A DNA stretch of 64,000 nt. It comes from Streptomyces atratus (GTDB taxonomy: Bacteria; Actinomycetota; Actinomycetes; Streptomycetales; Streptomycetaceae). The stretch lies in assembly GCF_014648655.1 (NCBI RefSeq), contig NZ_BMRN01000009.1, positions 186,001 through 250,000 on the forward strand, given 5' to 3'. The position numbers and the translations under genes are program-made. Numbering within the stretch: position 1 is the first letter of the stretch; every line of letters begins with the position of its first letter. The notes beneath the pieces were generated by a model. That model worked only from the letters and a program-made list of their open reading frames with translations, did not search any database and had not been told where the DNA came from. Of this stretch, positions 27,653 to 36,502 are shown piece by piece.

Positions 27653-29854
27653 TCACAGCTCGTGGCCGAGCGCGGCACCGAGCCGCGTCACCAGGTCGTA
27701 CGCGGCATCCGGAATCACGGTGCCGGGCGGGAACACCGCCGTCGCCCCCGCCTCGTGCAATGCCTCGACGTCCTGCGGCGGAATCACCCCGCCCACCACG
27801 ATCATGATGTCGTCGCGGCCCTCGGCGGCCAGCTCCTCGCGGAGCGCCGGTACGAGCGTGAGGTGCCCGGCGGCCAGCGAGGAGACGCCCACGATGTGCA
27901 CGTCCGCCTCCACCGCCTGCCGTGCCACCTCGGCCGGTGTCTGGAACAGCGGGCCGACGTCGACGTCGAAGCCCAGGTCGGCAAAGGCCGTCGAGATCAC
28001 CTTCTGGCCGCGGTCGTGACCGTCCTGCCCCATCTTGGCGACCAGGATGCGCGGACGGCGCCCCTCTGCCTGCTCGAACTGGTCCACCAGCTCCCGGGTC
28101 CGGTCCACGGAAGGGGATTCACCTGCCTCGTTGCGGTACACACCGGAGATCGTACGGATCTGGCCCGCATGCCTCCCGTACACCTTCTCCAGGGCGTCCG
28201 AGATCTCACCCACGGTCGCCATCGCGCGTGCCGCGTCGACGGCGAGTGCCAGCAGATTGCCTTCGAGACCGGGGCCGGGGGCCCGCTCGGCCGCCGCCGT
28301 CAGCGCCCGCAGCGCGGCCTGGCACGCCGACTCGTCGCGCTCCTCGCGCAGCCGGTGCAGCTTCTCGATCTGCCGGGTGCGCACCGAGGAGTTGTCGACC
28401 TTGAGCACATCGATCTGCTCGTCGGTCTCCACACGGTACTTGTTGACCCCGATCACCGGCTGGCGCCCGGAGTCGATGCGCGCCTGGGTACGGGCCGCGG
28501 CCTCCTCGACCCTGAGCTTCGGGATGCCCGCGTCGATGGCCTGCGCCATGCCGCCCGCCGCCTCGACCTCCTGGATGTGCTGCCAGGCCCGGCGCGCCAG
28601 GTCGTACGTCAGCCGCTCCACGTACGCGCTGCCGCCCCACGGGTCGATGACCCGGCCGGTGCCCGACTCCTGCTGGAGCAGCAGCTGGGTGTTCCGGGCG
28701 ATCCGAGCCGAGAAGTCCGTCGGCAGGGCGAGCGCCTCGTCGAGCGCGTTGGTGTGCAGCGACTGGGTGTGCCCCTGGGTGGCGGCCATCGCCTCCACAC
28801 AGGTCCGGGTGACGTTGTTGAACACGTCCTGCGCGGTCAGCGACCACCCCGACGTCTGCGAATGGGTGCGCAGGGACAGCGACTTGGCGTTCTTCGGTTC
28901 GAACTCCTTGACCAGCTTGGCCCAGAGCAGCCTGGCCGCCCGCAACTTCGCGATCTCCATGAAGAAGTTCATGCCGATCGCCCAGAAGAACGACAGTCGC
29001 GGTGCGAACGCGTCCACATCAAGACCGGCGTCCCGCCCGGCCCGCAGATACTCCACCCCGTCCGCGAGGGTGTACGCCAGCTCCAGATCGGCTGTCGCGC
29101 CCGCCTCCTGGATGTGATAGCCGGAGATGGAGATCGAGTTGTAGCGGGGCATCTTCTGCGAGGTGTACGCGAAGATGTCGGAGATGATCCGCATCGAGGG
29201 CTTCGGCGGATAGATGTATGTGTTGCGGACCATGAACTCTTTCAGAATGTCGTTCTGAATGGTCCCGGCCAGCTTCTCGGGCCCGACGCCCTGTTCCTCG
29301 GCGGCCACGATGTACAGCGCGAGTACGGGGAGCACCGCGCCGTTCATCGTCATGGAAACCGACATCCTGTCCAGCGGAATGCCGTCGAAGAGCTGACGCA
29401 TGTCGTAGATCGAGTCGATCGCCACGCCGGCCATCCCGACGTCGCCGGTCACCCGCGGGTGGTCGCTGTCGTAGCCGCGGTGGGTCGGCAGGTCGAAGGC
29501 GACGGAGAGGCCCTTCTGGCCGGCCGCGAGGTTGCGGCGGTAGAAGGCGTTGGACTCCTCGGCGGTGGAGAACCCGGCGTACTGCCGGATCGTCCAGGGC
29601 TGGTTGACGTACATCGTCGGATAGGGGCCCCGCAGAAACGGGGCCATGCCTGGATATGTACCGAGGAAGTCGAGCCCCTCCAGGTCGCGCCCGGTGTACA
29701 GCGGCTTGACCGTGATGCCTTCCGGTGTCTCCCACAGCAGGTCGCCGTCGGAACGGCCGGAGGACTCCTTCACCGAGGCGCGCCACTGGTCTTCGGACAC
29801 CTCGGCGGCGCCGCCCGGTCCGAGCTCGATGTCGGAGAAGTCAGGGATACGCAT
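27653..29854 (-). CDS. mutB: methylmalonyl-CoA mutase large (alpha) subunit
   Basis: A 733-residue adenosylcobalamin-dependent subunit that interconverts (R)-methylmalonyl-CoA and succinyl-CoA. The TIM barrel (about 40-560) shows YPTMYVNQPWTIRQYAGFST, RNTYIYPPKPSMRIISDIF and HTNALDEALALPTDFSARIA. The C-terminal B12 domain has the base-off ligand motif QDGHDRGQKVI (D-x-H-x-x-G, about 607) and VVGGVIPPQDV. ATG 29854 overlaps the mutA stop (TAATG). Frame continues upstream without similarity. In Streptomyces this pathway feeds propionate and odd-chain/valine catabolism and polyketide extender pools. Confidence 0.97.
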   Translation of the reverse strand: MRIPDFSDIELGPGGAAEVSEDQWRASVKESSGRSDGDLLWETPEGITVKPLYTGRDLEGLDFLGTYPGMAPFLRGPYPTMYVNQPWTIRQYAGFSTAEESNAFYRRNLAAGQKGLSVAFDLPTHRGYDSDHPRVTGDVGMAGVAIDSIYDMRQLFDGIPLDRMSVSMTMNGAVLPVLALYIVAAEEQGVGPEKLAGTIQNDILKEFMVRNTYIYPPKPSMRIISDIFAYTSQKMPRYNSISISGYHIQEAGATADLELAYTLADGVEYLRAGRDAGLDVDAFAPRLSFFWAIGMNFFMEIAKLRAARLLWAKLVKEFEPKNAKSLSLRTHSQTSGWSLTAQDVFNNVTRTCVEAMAATQGHTQSLHTNALDEALALPTDFSARIARNTQLLLQQESGTGRVIDPWGGSAYVERLTYDLARRAWQHIQEVEAAGGMAQAIDAGIPKLRVEEAAARTQARIDSGRQPVIGVNKYRVETDEQIDVLKVDNSSVRTRQIEKLHRLREERDESACQAALRALTAAAERAPGPGLEGNLLALAVDAARAMATVGEISDALEKVYGRHAGQIRTISGVYRNEAGESPSVDRTRELVDQFEQAEGRRPRILVAKMGQDGHDRGQKVISTAFADLGFDVDVGPLFQTPAEVARQAVEADVHIVGVSSLAAGHLTLVPALREELAAEGRDDIMIVVGGVIPPQDVEALHEAGATAVFPPGTVIPDAAYDLVTRLGAALGHEL

Positions 29855-31719
29855 TACGCCACACCCATACGGTCGAGAAGGGAAGAGAGCACGGCCACCA
29901 CATCGGAGCCGGCGAAGACGTACTCGTCGACACCGGTGTACCCGCCGGGTCGGCCCGCGAGGAACACCCGCTGGGCACCGGCCGAGCCCAGTGCCTCGGC
30001 GACCGCCCCGGCCTGCTCGGCGTACAGGGTGTCGCTGGAGCAGAGGCACGCCACGGTGGCCCCGCCGGCCCTGAACGCGTCGGCGGCCGTTGCCGCGTCG
30101 ACCGGGACCGGGCCGTGGACCGGTTCGATCCCGCCGGCCTGGAACAGGTTCGAGGCGAAGGACGCCCGCGCGGTGTGCGCCGAGGCCGGGCCGAGCGCGG
30201 CGAGGAACACCCGTGGCCGTTGCCCGGTCGCCGCGAGATGGGCGTCCGACCGGGCGCGCAGCACCTCGAACGCCTCGTCACGACGGACCCTGGGCAGACC
30301 GCCCGATCCCGTGGCGGACGCCTCGGTGGGGGCCGCCTCGCGCTCCACCGGGCGCTCCGTCAGCTGCGGGAACTCACTGACGCCGGTGACCGGCTCCTTG
30401 CGGCGCGCCAGATCCCTGCTGCGCGCCGCCCAGGTGGCCGCGAGACGCTCGCCGATCATCCCCGACCGCAGGGCGGCCGCCTGGCCGCCCGACCGCTCGA
30501 TCTCCTGGAAGAACGCCCAGGCGGCGTCGGCGAGTTCGGCGGTGAGCCGCTCCACGTACCAGGAACCGCCCGCCGGGTCGATCACCCGGGCCAGATGCGA
30601 CTCCTCCAGCAGGATCGTCGACGTATTGCGGGCGATGCGCCGGGCGAACGCGTCCGGCAGACCCAGGGCGTGATCGAACGGCAGCACGGTGACGGAGTCG
30701 GCCCCGCCGACACCCGCGCCCAGACATGCCAGCGTCGTCCGCAGCATGTTCACCCAGGGATCGCGCCGCGTCATCATCACCGGGGACGTCACCGCGTGCT
30801 GGCGCTGCGCCCCGGCGTCGGCGGCCCCGCACACCTCGGACACCCGGGCCCACAGCCGCCGAGCGGCCCGCAGCTTGGCGATGGTCAGGAACTGATCGGC
30901 CGTCGCCGCGTACCGGAACTCCATCTGCGCGCAGGCCTCTTCGACACAGAGCCCGGCCTCCGTCAGCGCCCGCAGATAGGCGACACCTGTCGCCAGCGAA
31001 GCGCCCAGCTCCTCGGCGGCCGAGCCGCCGGCCTCGTGGTACGGCAGAGCGTCGACGGTCAGGGCCCGCAGTCCGGGAAACTCCTGCGCGCACCGCTGTG
31101 CCCAGTGGACCGCCGCCGTCAGGGCGGGTTCGGCACCGCTGCGGGCGGCCTGCCCGAGCGGGTCGGCGCCGAGGTTGCCGCGCGCGGTCTGCGCACCGAC
31201 GCCCCGCTCCGCGTAGAGCCGTAGCAACTCCGCCGCCGCAGCGTCGAATTCGCTTCCGGCGTCCAGCACCACGGGAGCCAGATCGAGATATACGCCGTCC
31301 AGCGCCCCCGCCAGGGCGGACACCGGAACGCCGCCGATACCGCCCACGGTCAGCCACAGCGAGGTGACACCGTTCTCCAGATCGGCGAGCACCGCCTCGT
31401 TGAGACGCGCAGGATCGGACAGGGTGTGCCGCTGGCGTACGTCCCAGCCGCCCGCCGCGTTGCCCTCGGCCTTGCCGCCGCGGGTGAAGGGGGCGAAGCC
31501 CGGATATCCGGCATCGGGCGCGCTGTCGCGCGAGGTGTAGAGGGGGCGGGTGATGAGCCCGTCCTCCACCGTGGTGGACAGCGCTTCCTCGGCGGCCGAA
31601 CCCGCAACATCCTTGCCCGATTTGCGCAGCACACCTTCGACAAGGCTTTGCCACTGCTCATGGGCGGGGTGAGGGAATTCAGCGGCCAACGAAAGCCCGT
31701 CGGCAGGCAGGACCGTCAT
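29854..31719 (-). CDS. mutA: methylmalonyl-CoA mutase small (beta) subunit
   Basis: A 621-residue partner of MutB. It shares the barrel layout (PGFAPFTRGG, DALPYHEAGGSAAEELG, EESHLARVIDPAGGSWYVE). The C-terminal flavodoxin-like region lacks the D-x-H-x-x-G cobalamin ligand, as normal for the non-catalytic subunit. ATG 31719 opens directly on a family-like N-terminus. First gene of the mutA-mutB-meaB operon; its stop and the mutB start share bases in TAATG. Confidence 0.96.
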   Translation of the reverse strand: MTVLPADGLSLAAEFPHPAHEQWQSLVEGVLRKSGKDVAGSAAEEALSTTVEDGLITRPLYTSRDSAPDAGYPGFAPFTRGGKAEGNAAGGWDVRQRHTLSDPARLNEAVLADLENGVTSLWLTVGGIGGVPVSALAGALDGVYLDLAPVVLDAGSEFDAAAAELLRLYAERGVGAQTARGNLGADPLGQAARSGAEPALTAAVHWAQRCAQEFPGLRALTVDALPYHEAGGSAAEELGASLATGVAYLRALTEAGLCVEEACAQMEFRYAATADQFLTIAKLRAARRLWARVSEVCGAADAGAQRQHAVTSPVMMTRRDPWVNMLRTTLACLGAGVGGADSVTVLPFDHALGLPDAFARRIARNTSTILLEESHLARVIDPAGGSWYVERLTAELADAAWAFFQEIERSGGQAAALRSGMIGERLAATWAARSRDLARRKEPVTGVSEFPQLTERPVEREAAPTEASATGSGGLPRVRRDEAFEVLRARSDAHLAATGQRPRVFLAALGPASAHTARASFASNLFQAGGIEPVHGPVPVDAATAADAFRAGGATVACLCSSDTLYAEQAGAVAEALGSAGAQRVFLAGRPGGYTGVDEYVFAGSDVVAVLSSLLDRMGVA

Positions 31720-31926
31720 GCCCAGATGCTAGGTCAGGTCTCAGACGAGCAGCAGGGGCTCCGTCTGTGACCTTGCCCTCTCCGAACGCACTTGATCCTT
31801 CACACACCGTCGCGTACCCGGCGTGGCTCCGGTGACTTGGCGCTTCCTCCAACGAGCCTGGTATTTGCTCCATGGATCGAGTGTATGGATTGCAGTTGCG
31901 ATATCAGTCCGAATGTCTTGTCGCAC

Positions 31927-31995
31927 ATGCAGTCCTGCACAATCGGGCAGACGGCGCGTCTGCTGGGGGTCAGCCCCGACACGGCCCGTCGCTAG
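31927..31995 (+). pseudogene. N-terminal stub of a TOBE-type HTH (molybdate-binding) regulator
   Basis: Twenty-two codons from ATG 31927 read MQSCTIGQTARLLGVSPDTA then RR and TAG. This is the MerR-like HTH opening (Y/C-T-I-G-Q-A-A-x-L-L-G-V-S-P-D-T-A-R-R-W) of small actinobacterial proteins that carry a TOBE molybdate domain. The stop falls where a Trp codon (TGG) would continue the helix, and what follows is not similar. It is either a nonsense or deletion remnant. The surrounding 31720-32076 has no other supported feature. Confidence 0.55.
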
Positions 31996-32076
31996 TGCTG
32001 TGACCGGGATGGTCCACCGTGATCGGAAGGCGGCTCGCGGGACGAGCGCACGCGCAACGGCTGGTATTACTGGGGC

Positions 32077-32454
32077 ATGCAGGAAGAGACGGCACGCTCC
32101 GCGATCGACACGTTCATCTCCGCCTTTAACGCCTCGGACGACAGCTATGTGACAGCCCTGCTCTCCCAGGCCCTGACCTCAGACGTGGTCTTCTGGGGGC
32201 CGTTGGGTCGCAGCGACGGAATCGCGGCGGTCGAGGGGTTCGTGCTGGACATCCGGCGCCACCCGGCGGGGACCGGCACGATGGTGCGCTGCTCAGCGGT
32301 GGACATGCCTGACGAGTGGGCCCGGTACCAGTGGGTCTTCACCACGCCGGATGGAGGCCCCCGCCTGGCGGGAACGGACGTCGTCCATCTGCGGCGGAGC
32401 CTCATCGACCAGGTCATCGTCTTTGCGGGGGAGATCGAGCCGTCCGCCTCCTGA
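32077..32454 (+). CDS. SnoaL-like/NTF2-fold protein
   Basis: A 125-residue protein with an NTF2/SnoaL-like pattern: N-terminal helix ARSAIDTFISAFNASDDSYV, SQALTSDVVFWGPLGRSDG, then strands ending LAGTDVVHLRRSLIDQVIVF. These folds serve as small binding proteins or enzymes, for example isomerases and cyclases. No catalytic residues can be assigned from sequence alone. ATG 32077 has no strong Shine-Dalgarno (GGGGCATGC). It borders the IS630 copy. Confidence 0.7.
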   Translation: MQEETARSAIDTFISAFNASDDSYVTALLSQALTSDVVFWGPLGRSDGIAAVEGFVLDIRRHPAGTGTMVRCSAVDMPDEWARYQWVFTTPDGGPRLAGTDVVHLRRSLIDQVIVFAGEIEPSAS

Positions 32455-32526
32455 GTCGTCCTTCTGTCGCTGTCCTTCTCGTGAACTTGTCCCTTTCGGC
32501 ACTCCGGGGCTGCGGTTCGCGGTCGG

Positions 32527-33590
32527 TCAGGCTGCGGCGTTGAGGGGGCGTCCGCCCCAGCGGATGCCCTTCTCGCTGCGGATGCGGGCGCGTTCCTTGC
32601 GTTGGGCGGCAAGTACGTCGGGGTGGCGGGCGTTGGCGTTGCGCCAGCGCAGGTAGCGGTGCGGTGCCTGGGTTTGCGTGGGGTGGCTGCGGTGGTGGGA
32701 GTTGGCCAGGGTGAACTGCCGCAGCGGGCCGAAGTGGGCCTCGATCGGGTTGGCCCAGGATGCGTAGGTCGGGGTGAAGCACAGCTCGACCTTGTTCTTC
32801 TTCGCCCAGCGGCGGATGTCGGCGCCGGTGTGGGCGGAGAGGTTGTCCAGGATGATGTAGATCGGGGCGCCGTCGGGTCGGGCGGCGCGGATCGACTTCA
32901 GCGCGGCCAGGGTGTTGGCGGTGCCCTTGCGGCGGCGGTTGACGCCCCACAGGCGGTCGTCGCCACGGAGTAGCAGCCGTGGAAGTAGGTGACGCCGTGG
33001 GTGCGGCGGTAGGTCGCCGGCAGCCGGTTTGGCTTGCCCTGCTTCGCCCAGCAGGAGCCTGCGGTGGGCCGGATCCCCAACGGCCCGAACTCGTCGAAGG
33101 CGAAGACCCGGTCCGGGAAGCGGTCCAGAACCTGCTCGATCCGGTCGAGCTTGGCGTCGCGATGAGGGTCGGGTGATTCCTTCCATGTCTTGGTGCGCTG
33201 GAAGGTGATGCCGCGGCGCCGGAGCAGGCACCGTAAGGCTTCACGGCCGATGCGGATGACACGTCCGTGCACTTCCCGCAGGTAGGCGGCGAGTTTGCGG
33301 ATCGACCAGCGGGTGAAGGGCCGGCCGAGCCTGGTGGGGCGGGTGGTGGCCGTCCGGATGACGAAGTCCTCGTCGTCAGGGGTGAGCAGGCGGGGACGGC
33401 CTCCCGCCCACTGAGGGTCCAGGCAGGCCAGGCCGATCTCGTTGAAGCGGTGGATCACGTCGCGCACGGTGTCCTCATCGGCCTGGACCAGCTGGGCGAT
33501 CACCGGCACCCGGTTTCCGCCCGCCGAAGCGAGCAGCATCATCGCCCGCCGGTAACGCGCCGTCGCACCGGCGCTGCTCAGCTCGCCGCC
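32527..33590 (-). pseudogene. IS630-family transposase, frameshifted and N-terminally truncated
   Basis: The 5' half (33590 to about 32965, minus strand) encodes an HTH region (IAQLVQADEDTVRDVIHRFN), the DNA-binding linker (TRLGRPFTRWSIRKLAAYLR) and the first catalytic Asp (VFAFDEFGPLGIRP). At about 32965, after YFHGCYSV, the reading must slip by -1 into GDDRLWGVNRRRKG to reach the second Asp (YIILDNLSAHTG) and Glu (ASWANPIEAHFGPL). The DDE triad is thus split between two frames. The N-terminal 20 or so residues are missing where the element meets an IS5-type fragment. It may be dead, or expressed by frameshifting; no slippery heptamer is evident. Confidence 0.75.
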
Positions 33591-34169
33591 GGGTTCGGCG
33601 TCGGGATCGCGACGGTCCACCGCTATGTGCGCGAGGCGACAGAGGTCCCGGCCGCGCTCGCACCGAGCTCGGCAGAGGCGATGCGGACCGCAAGCCGGCC
33701 GGCCTTCGTGGTCCTCGACGGAACCCTGCTGCCCATCGAGCGGATCGCCGCCGACACCCCGTACCGCTCCGGCAAACACAAGCGCCACGGCATGAATATC
33801 CAAGTCCTCACCGACCCGTTCGGGCGGCTGCTGCGGGCCTCGCCCGCACTCCCGGGGGCGAACCACGGCCTGACCGCCGCCGCCCGCACCCACGGCATCA
33901 TCGACGCGCTCGTTGGTATGGAACTCAAGTGCTGGGCCGACAAGGCGTACCAGGGTGCCGGCCGCCCGATCCGAGTACCCTGCCGAGGCCGGCGGCTCAA
34001 GGGGTGGAAGCGCCGGAACAACAGCACCCGCGCCGAGATCCGCTGCCTCGGCGAACAGGCCATGGCCGCTCTCAAGGGCCGGCGAGTCCTGCGAAAGCTC
34101 CGCTGCAGCACCAACCGCATCACCGACCTCGGCATGGCCGTCCTCGTCCTTCACCGCGCATCAACGTGA
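33582..34169 (+). pseudogene. IS5-family transposase, 5'-truncated
   Basis: From about 33582 the plus strand reads LAAGFGVGIATVHRYVREA (HTH), FVVLDGTLLPIERIAADTPY (first Asp of DDE_Tnp_4), SGKHKRHGMNIQVLTDPFG, GANHGLTAAARTHGI, CWADKAYQGAG (second Asp) and EQAMAALKGRRVLRKLRCS (Glu helix). About the first 60 residues are missing: the start is replaced by the head of the IS630 copy. A homologous, differently decayed copy lies at 60231-60981. The 3' terminal inverted repeat is intact at 34167-34185. Confidence 0.75.
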
Positions 34170-34185
34170 GGTTGGAAAGGGCTCA
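34167..34185. repeat. terminal inverted repeat of the IS5-type copy
   Basis: TGAGGTTGGAAAGGGCTCA overlaps the transposase stop codon. Its complement closely matches the repeat at 60120-60140 that precedes the second IS5-type copy (TGAGCC-x-TTCCAACCT core), which identifies both as ends of one element family. Confidence 0.65.
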
Positions 34186-34187
34186 CT

Positions 34188-34213
34188 GTTCCATGTCGAG
34201 GTTCCATGTCGAG
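34188..34213. repeat. 13-bp tandem duplication beside the IS end
   Basis: GTTCCATGTCGAG occurs twice in direct tandem, starting three bases outside the IS5-type terminal repeat. It could be a small insertion-associated duplication. Confidence 0.7.
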
Positions 34214-34245
34214 CGATTTACTGCGGAAGCGCGGCCCATTAAGAC

Positions 34246-34268
34246 CAGGACACCATCTCGATGTCCTG
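34246..34268. terminator. short hairpin in AT-rich spacer
   Basis: CAGGACA and TGTCCTG flank a 9-base loop. The surrounding 34190-34440 is clearly lower in GC than the rest of the window and contains no supported gene. The hairpin may be a terminator or a remnant of foreign DNA. Confidence 0.35.
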
Positions 34269-34442
34269 TGCTCCTGACCTGGAGGGGGGGGGTTGCAATT
34301 TCACATTTCCTTTATCTCCTTCGATGTCGTCGATCGGTGCTTCTCCGGCGTTTTACTTTGTCGATCTCCCGACCGCGTGCGACGTTTGATCCGGCCAGGC
34401 CGAATCAATTCGGATACGTGTCGGGAAAAGGGGAAATTCATC

Positions 34443-35240
34443 GTGCAAACCGCCAGGGCCGTCCCGGCATCCACCGTCGTCAATCTTCGCGACCTGGGCG
34501 GCATCGCTCTGGGCCCTGACCGTCGGGTCCGGCCGGGCGCCGTGCTGCGCTCCGGCCAGCTCAGCGGTCTGGACGCGGCGCAGGACATGGCGGTGGCCGC
34601 GCTCGGTATCCGTACCGTCGTCGATCTGCGCACTGCCGACGAGCGTGCGGCTGCCCCCGACCGGCTGCCGCCCGGTGCGCGGCTCTTCGTCGCCGATGTG
34701 CTCGGCGACAACCCGGGCGTGGCGCCCGCCCGGCTGCGTGCACTGCTCGCCGATCCGGTCGCGGCGGAGCGGTTGCTGGGGAGCGGGAAGGCTGAGGGGA
34801 TGTTCGCAGAGACCTACCGGCAGATGGTGCTCTCGCCGCGTGCCGCCGCCGCTTACCGGGCCTTCGTGGAGACGGCCGCCGACGACCGTGCCCGCCCGGT
34901 GCTTTTCCACTGCACGGCCGGCAAGGACCGTACCGGCTGGGCCACCGCGCTGCTGCTGATGCTGGTCGGTGCGTCACGGGATGTGGTGCGGGCCGAGTTC
35001 CTCGCGGTGAACCCGGTCGTTCGGGTCGCCTACGCCCCATACGTACAGGGCTTCCTCGATGCGGGCGGTGACCCGGAGATCGCGTCCGCGATCACCGAGG
35101 TCCGCCCTCGCTATCTCGATATGGCGCTGGACGCCATGGACGAGAGGTGGGGCGGGCTCGACGGGTATGTGCGCGACGGCCTGAGGATTCCGGAGGCCGC
35201 GGTGGAGCGGCTGCGCGGCGGGCTCGTGGTGTCCGCCTGA
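34443..35240 (+). CDS. tyrosine-protein phosphatase (DSP/PTP-like)
   Basis: A 265-residue bacterial tyrosine/phosphoinositide phosphatase of the Y_phosphatase3 type. The signature loop is FHCTAGKDRTGWATALLL (C-x5-R with K-D) at about residue 158. The N-terminus has VNLRDLGGIAL and VVDLRTADERA, the standard opening. GTG 34443 follows GGGGAAATTCATC. These phosphatases act on phosphotyrosine or lipids and may be secreted or cytosolic; no signal peptide is evident. It starts directly after the AT-rich scar that borders the IS elements, so its native promoter may have been affected. Confidence 0.92.
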   Translation: MQTARAVPASTVVNLRDLGGIALGPDRRVRPGAVLRSGQLSGLDAAQDMAVAALGIRTVVDLRTADERAAAPDRLPPGARLFVADVLGDNPGVAPARLRALLADPVAAERLLGSGKAEGMFAETYRQMVLSPRAAAAYRAFVETAADDRARPVLFHCTAGKDRTGWATALLLMLVGASRDVVRAEFLAVNPVVRVAYAPYVQGFLDAGGDPEIASAITEVRPRYLDMALDAMDERWGGLDGYVRDGLRIPEAAVERLRGGLVVSA

Positions 35241-35337
35241 GCCGGGCGCCGGGACCCCGGCCTCCCGGTGTCGTCGGCCTGTCCGGCTCGGAGGCGTGGG
35301 CAATCGGGAAGCAATGGCGCACTCCCGGGTTGACTTG

Positions 35338-35354
35338 ATACCCCCAGGGGGTAT
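35338..35354. promoter_or_regulatory. CsoR-type copper operator inside a promoter
   Basis: ATACCCCCAGGGGGTAT is a perfect 17-base palindrome of the CsoR box class. It sits between a TTGACT (-35, 35330-35335) and TATGTT (-10, 35352-35357) 16 bases apart, so bound repressor would block polymerase. In Streptomyces, CsoR releases such boxes when Cu(I) binds. The controlled gene starts at 35410. Confidence 0.85.
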
Positions 35355-35409
35355 GTTGAGTCCCGTCGGGAAGAGTCGCCTCCCGATGGACCCGATGGAG
35401 GACACCGTC

Positions 35410-36351
35410 ATGAACAACGCACTGAGGATCACGGCCTTCGCCGCCGCGCTCGCCGCGACCTTCGGGACCGCGTACGGCGTGGGCAGGGGTATCGACCCGC
35501 TCGTGGCCGCTGAGGACCGCCCCGCGCGGCAGCACGCCGGCCACGGCGCGGGAGAGGAGGGCGGGGCGAAGGGGGCGGCGGATCAAGTGGCCGGCGGACT
35601 GCAGATCTCCGACGGCGGTTACGCGCTGGCCCTCGAAACACCCACGATACGAGCAAGGACCCGGACCGAGATCAGGTTCGCCGTCACGGATGAGAGCGGC
35701 CGCAAGGTCACCGCCTATCAACGCGAGCACGGCAAGGAACTGCACTTCATCCTTGCGTCGAGCGACCTCACCGAATTCCGGCACCTGCACCCCGTCCGCG
35801 CGGCCGACGGCACCTGGTCGACCCCCGTCGACCTGCCCAAGGCCGGTGGCTACCGGGCGTTCGCGGACTTCACGCCGGCCGCCGAGGGTGCCGAGAACCT
35901 CACGCTGGGCGCGGATCTGGCCGTCTCCGGCACCTACCGCCCCACGGCTCTGCCGGCTCCGCGCGCCGCCGCCGAGGTGGACGGCTACCGCGTCGCACTC
36001 GACGGCGAACTCCGCGCCGGCCAGGGCGGAGAGCTGAAGCTGACCGTCAGCAGGAAAGGCCGGCCCGTCACCGATCTGCAGCCCTACCTCGGCGCGTACG
36101 GGCACCTGGTCGCGCTGCGCTCGGGCGACCTGGCCTATCTGCACGTCCACCCGAACGAGGGCGGCCCGGGGCCCGTGGTGTCCTTCACGGCGACGGCGCC
36201 CAGTGCGGGTACGTACCGGCTCTTCCTCGACTTCCAGCACGAGGGGAAGGTCCGCACCGCGGCGTTCACCGTCCCGGTGGCGGCATCGGGGAAGGGTGTC
36301 GTCGGCCATGAGGAGAGCGGGGCGGGGGCAACCGGCGGGCACGCGCACTGA
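35410..36351 (+). CDS. secreted/membrane-anchored copper-responsive protein of unknown function
   Basis: A 313-residue protein with an N-terminal signal or anchor (ITAFAAALAATFGTAYGVG), then a His/Glu-rich linker (RQHAGHGAGEEGG), two beta-rich domains (about 65-180 and 200-295) and a His-rich tail (VGHEESGAGATGGHAH). Metal-prone motifs in the domains are FRHLHPV and YLHVHPNEGG. ATG 35410 has GGAGG eight bases upstream; earlier ATGs in frame lack it. The CsoR-type operator immediately upstream, together with the histidines, points to periplasmic or extracellular copper handling. I do not recognise a named family with certainty. Confidence 0.85.
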   Translation: MNNALRITAFAAALAATFGTAYGVGRGIDPLVAAEDRPARQHAGHGAGEEGGAKGAADQVAGGLQISDGGYALALETPTIRARTRTEIRFAVTDESGRKVTAYQREHGKELHFILASSDLTEFRHLHPVRAADGTWSTPVDLPKAGGYRAFADFTPAAEGAENLTLGADLAVSGTYRPTALPAPRAAAEVDGYRVALDGELRAGQGGELKLTVSRKGRPVTDLQPYLGAYGHLVALRSGDLAYLHVHPNEGGPGPVVSFTATAPSAGTYRLFLDFQHEGKVRTAAFTVPVAASGKGVVGHEESGAGATGGHAH

Positions 36352-36502
36352 AGCGGGTGCGGGGTCGTGACCCTCCCCGGAACCCGAAGCGGCGTTGCGG
36401 CGACGCCCGTTGCGAGGTGACGACGTGGGCACAGCGGGTGCTCCTGTGGCCCCTCGGTATCGTGAAAGGGCAGGATCACGAATCCTCCGAGAGGGGCGTA
36501 CG

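Noticed and set aside
26438..30673. Very long plus-strand open frame opposite mutA/mutB/meaB
   Set aside because: Mirror of high-GC minus-strand codons; His/Arg/Gly-rich translation without any domain, while the minus strand encodes complete known enzymes.
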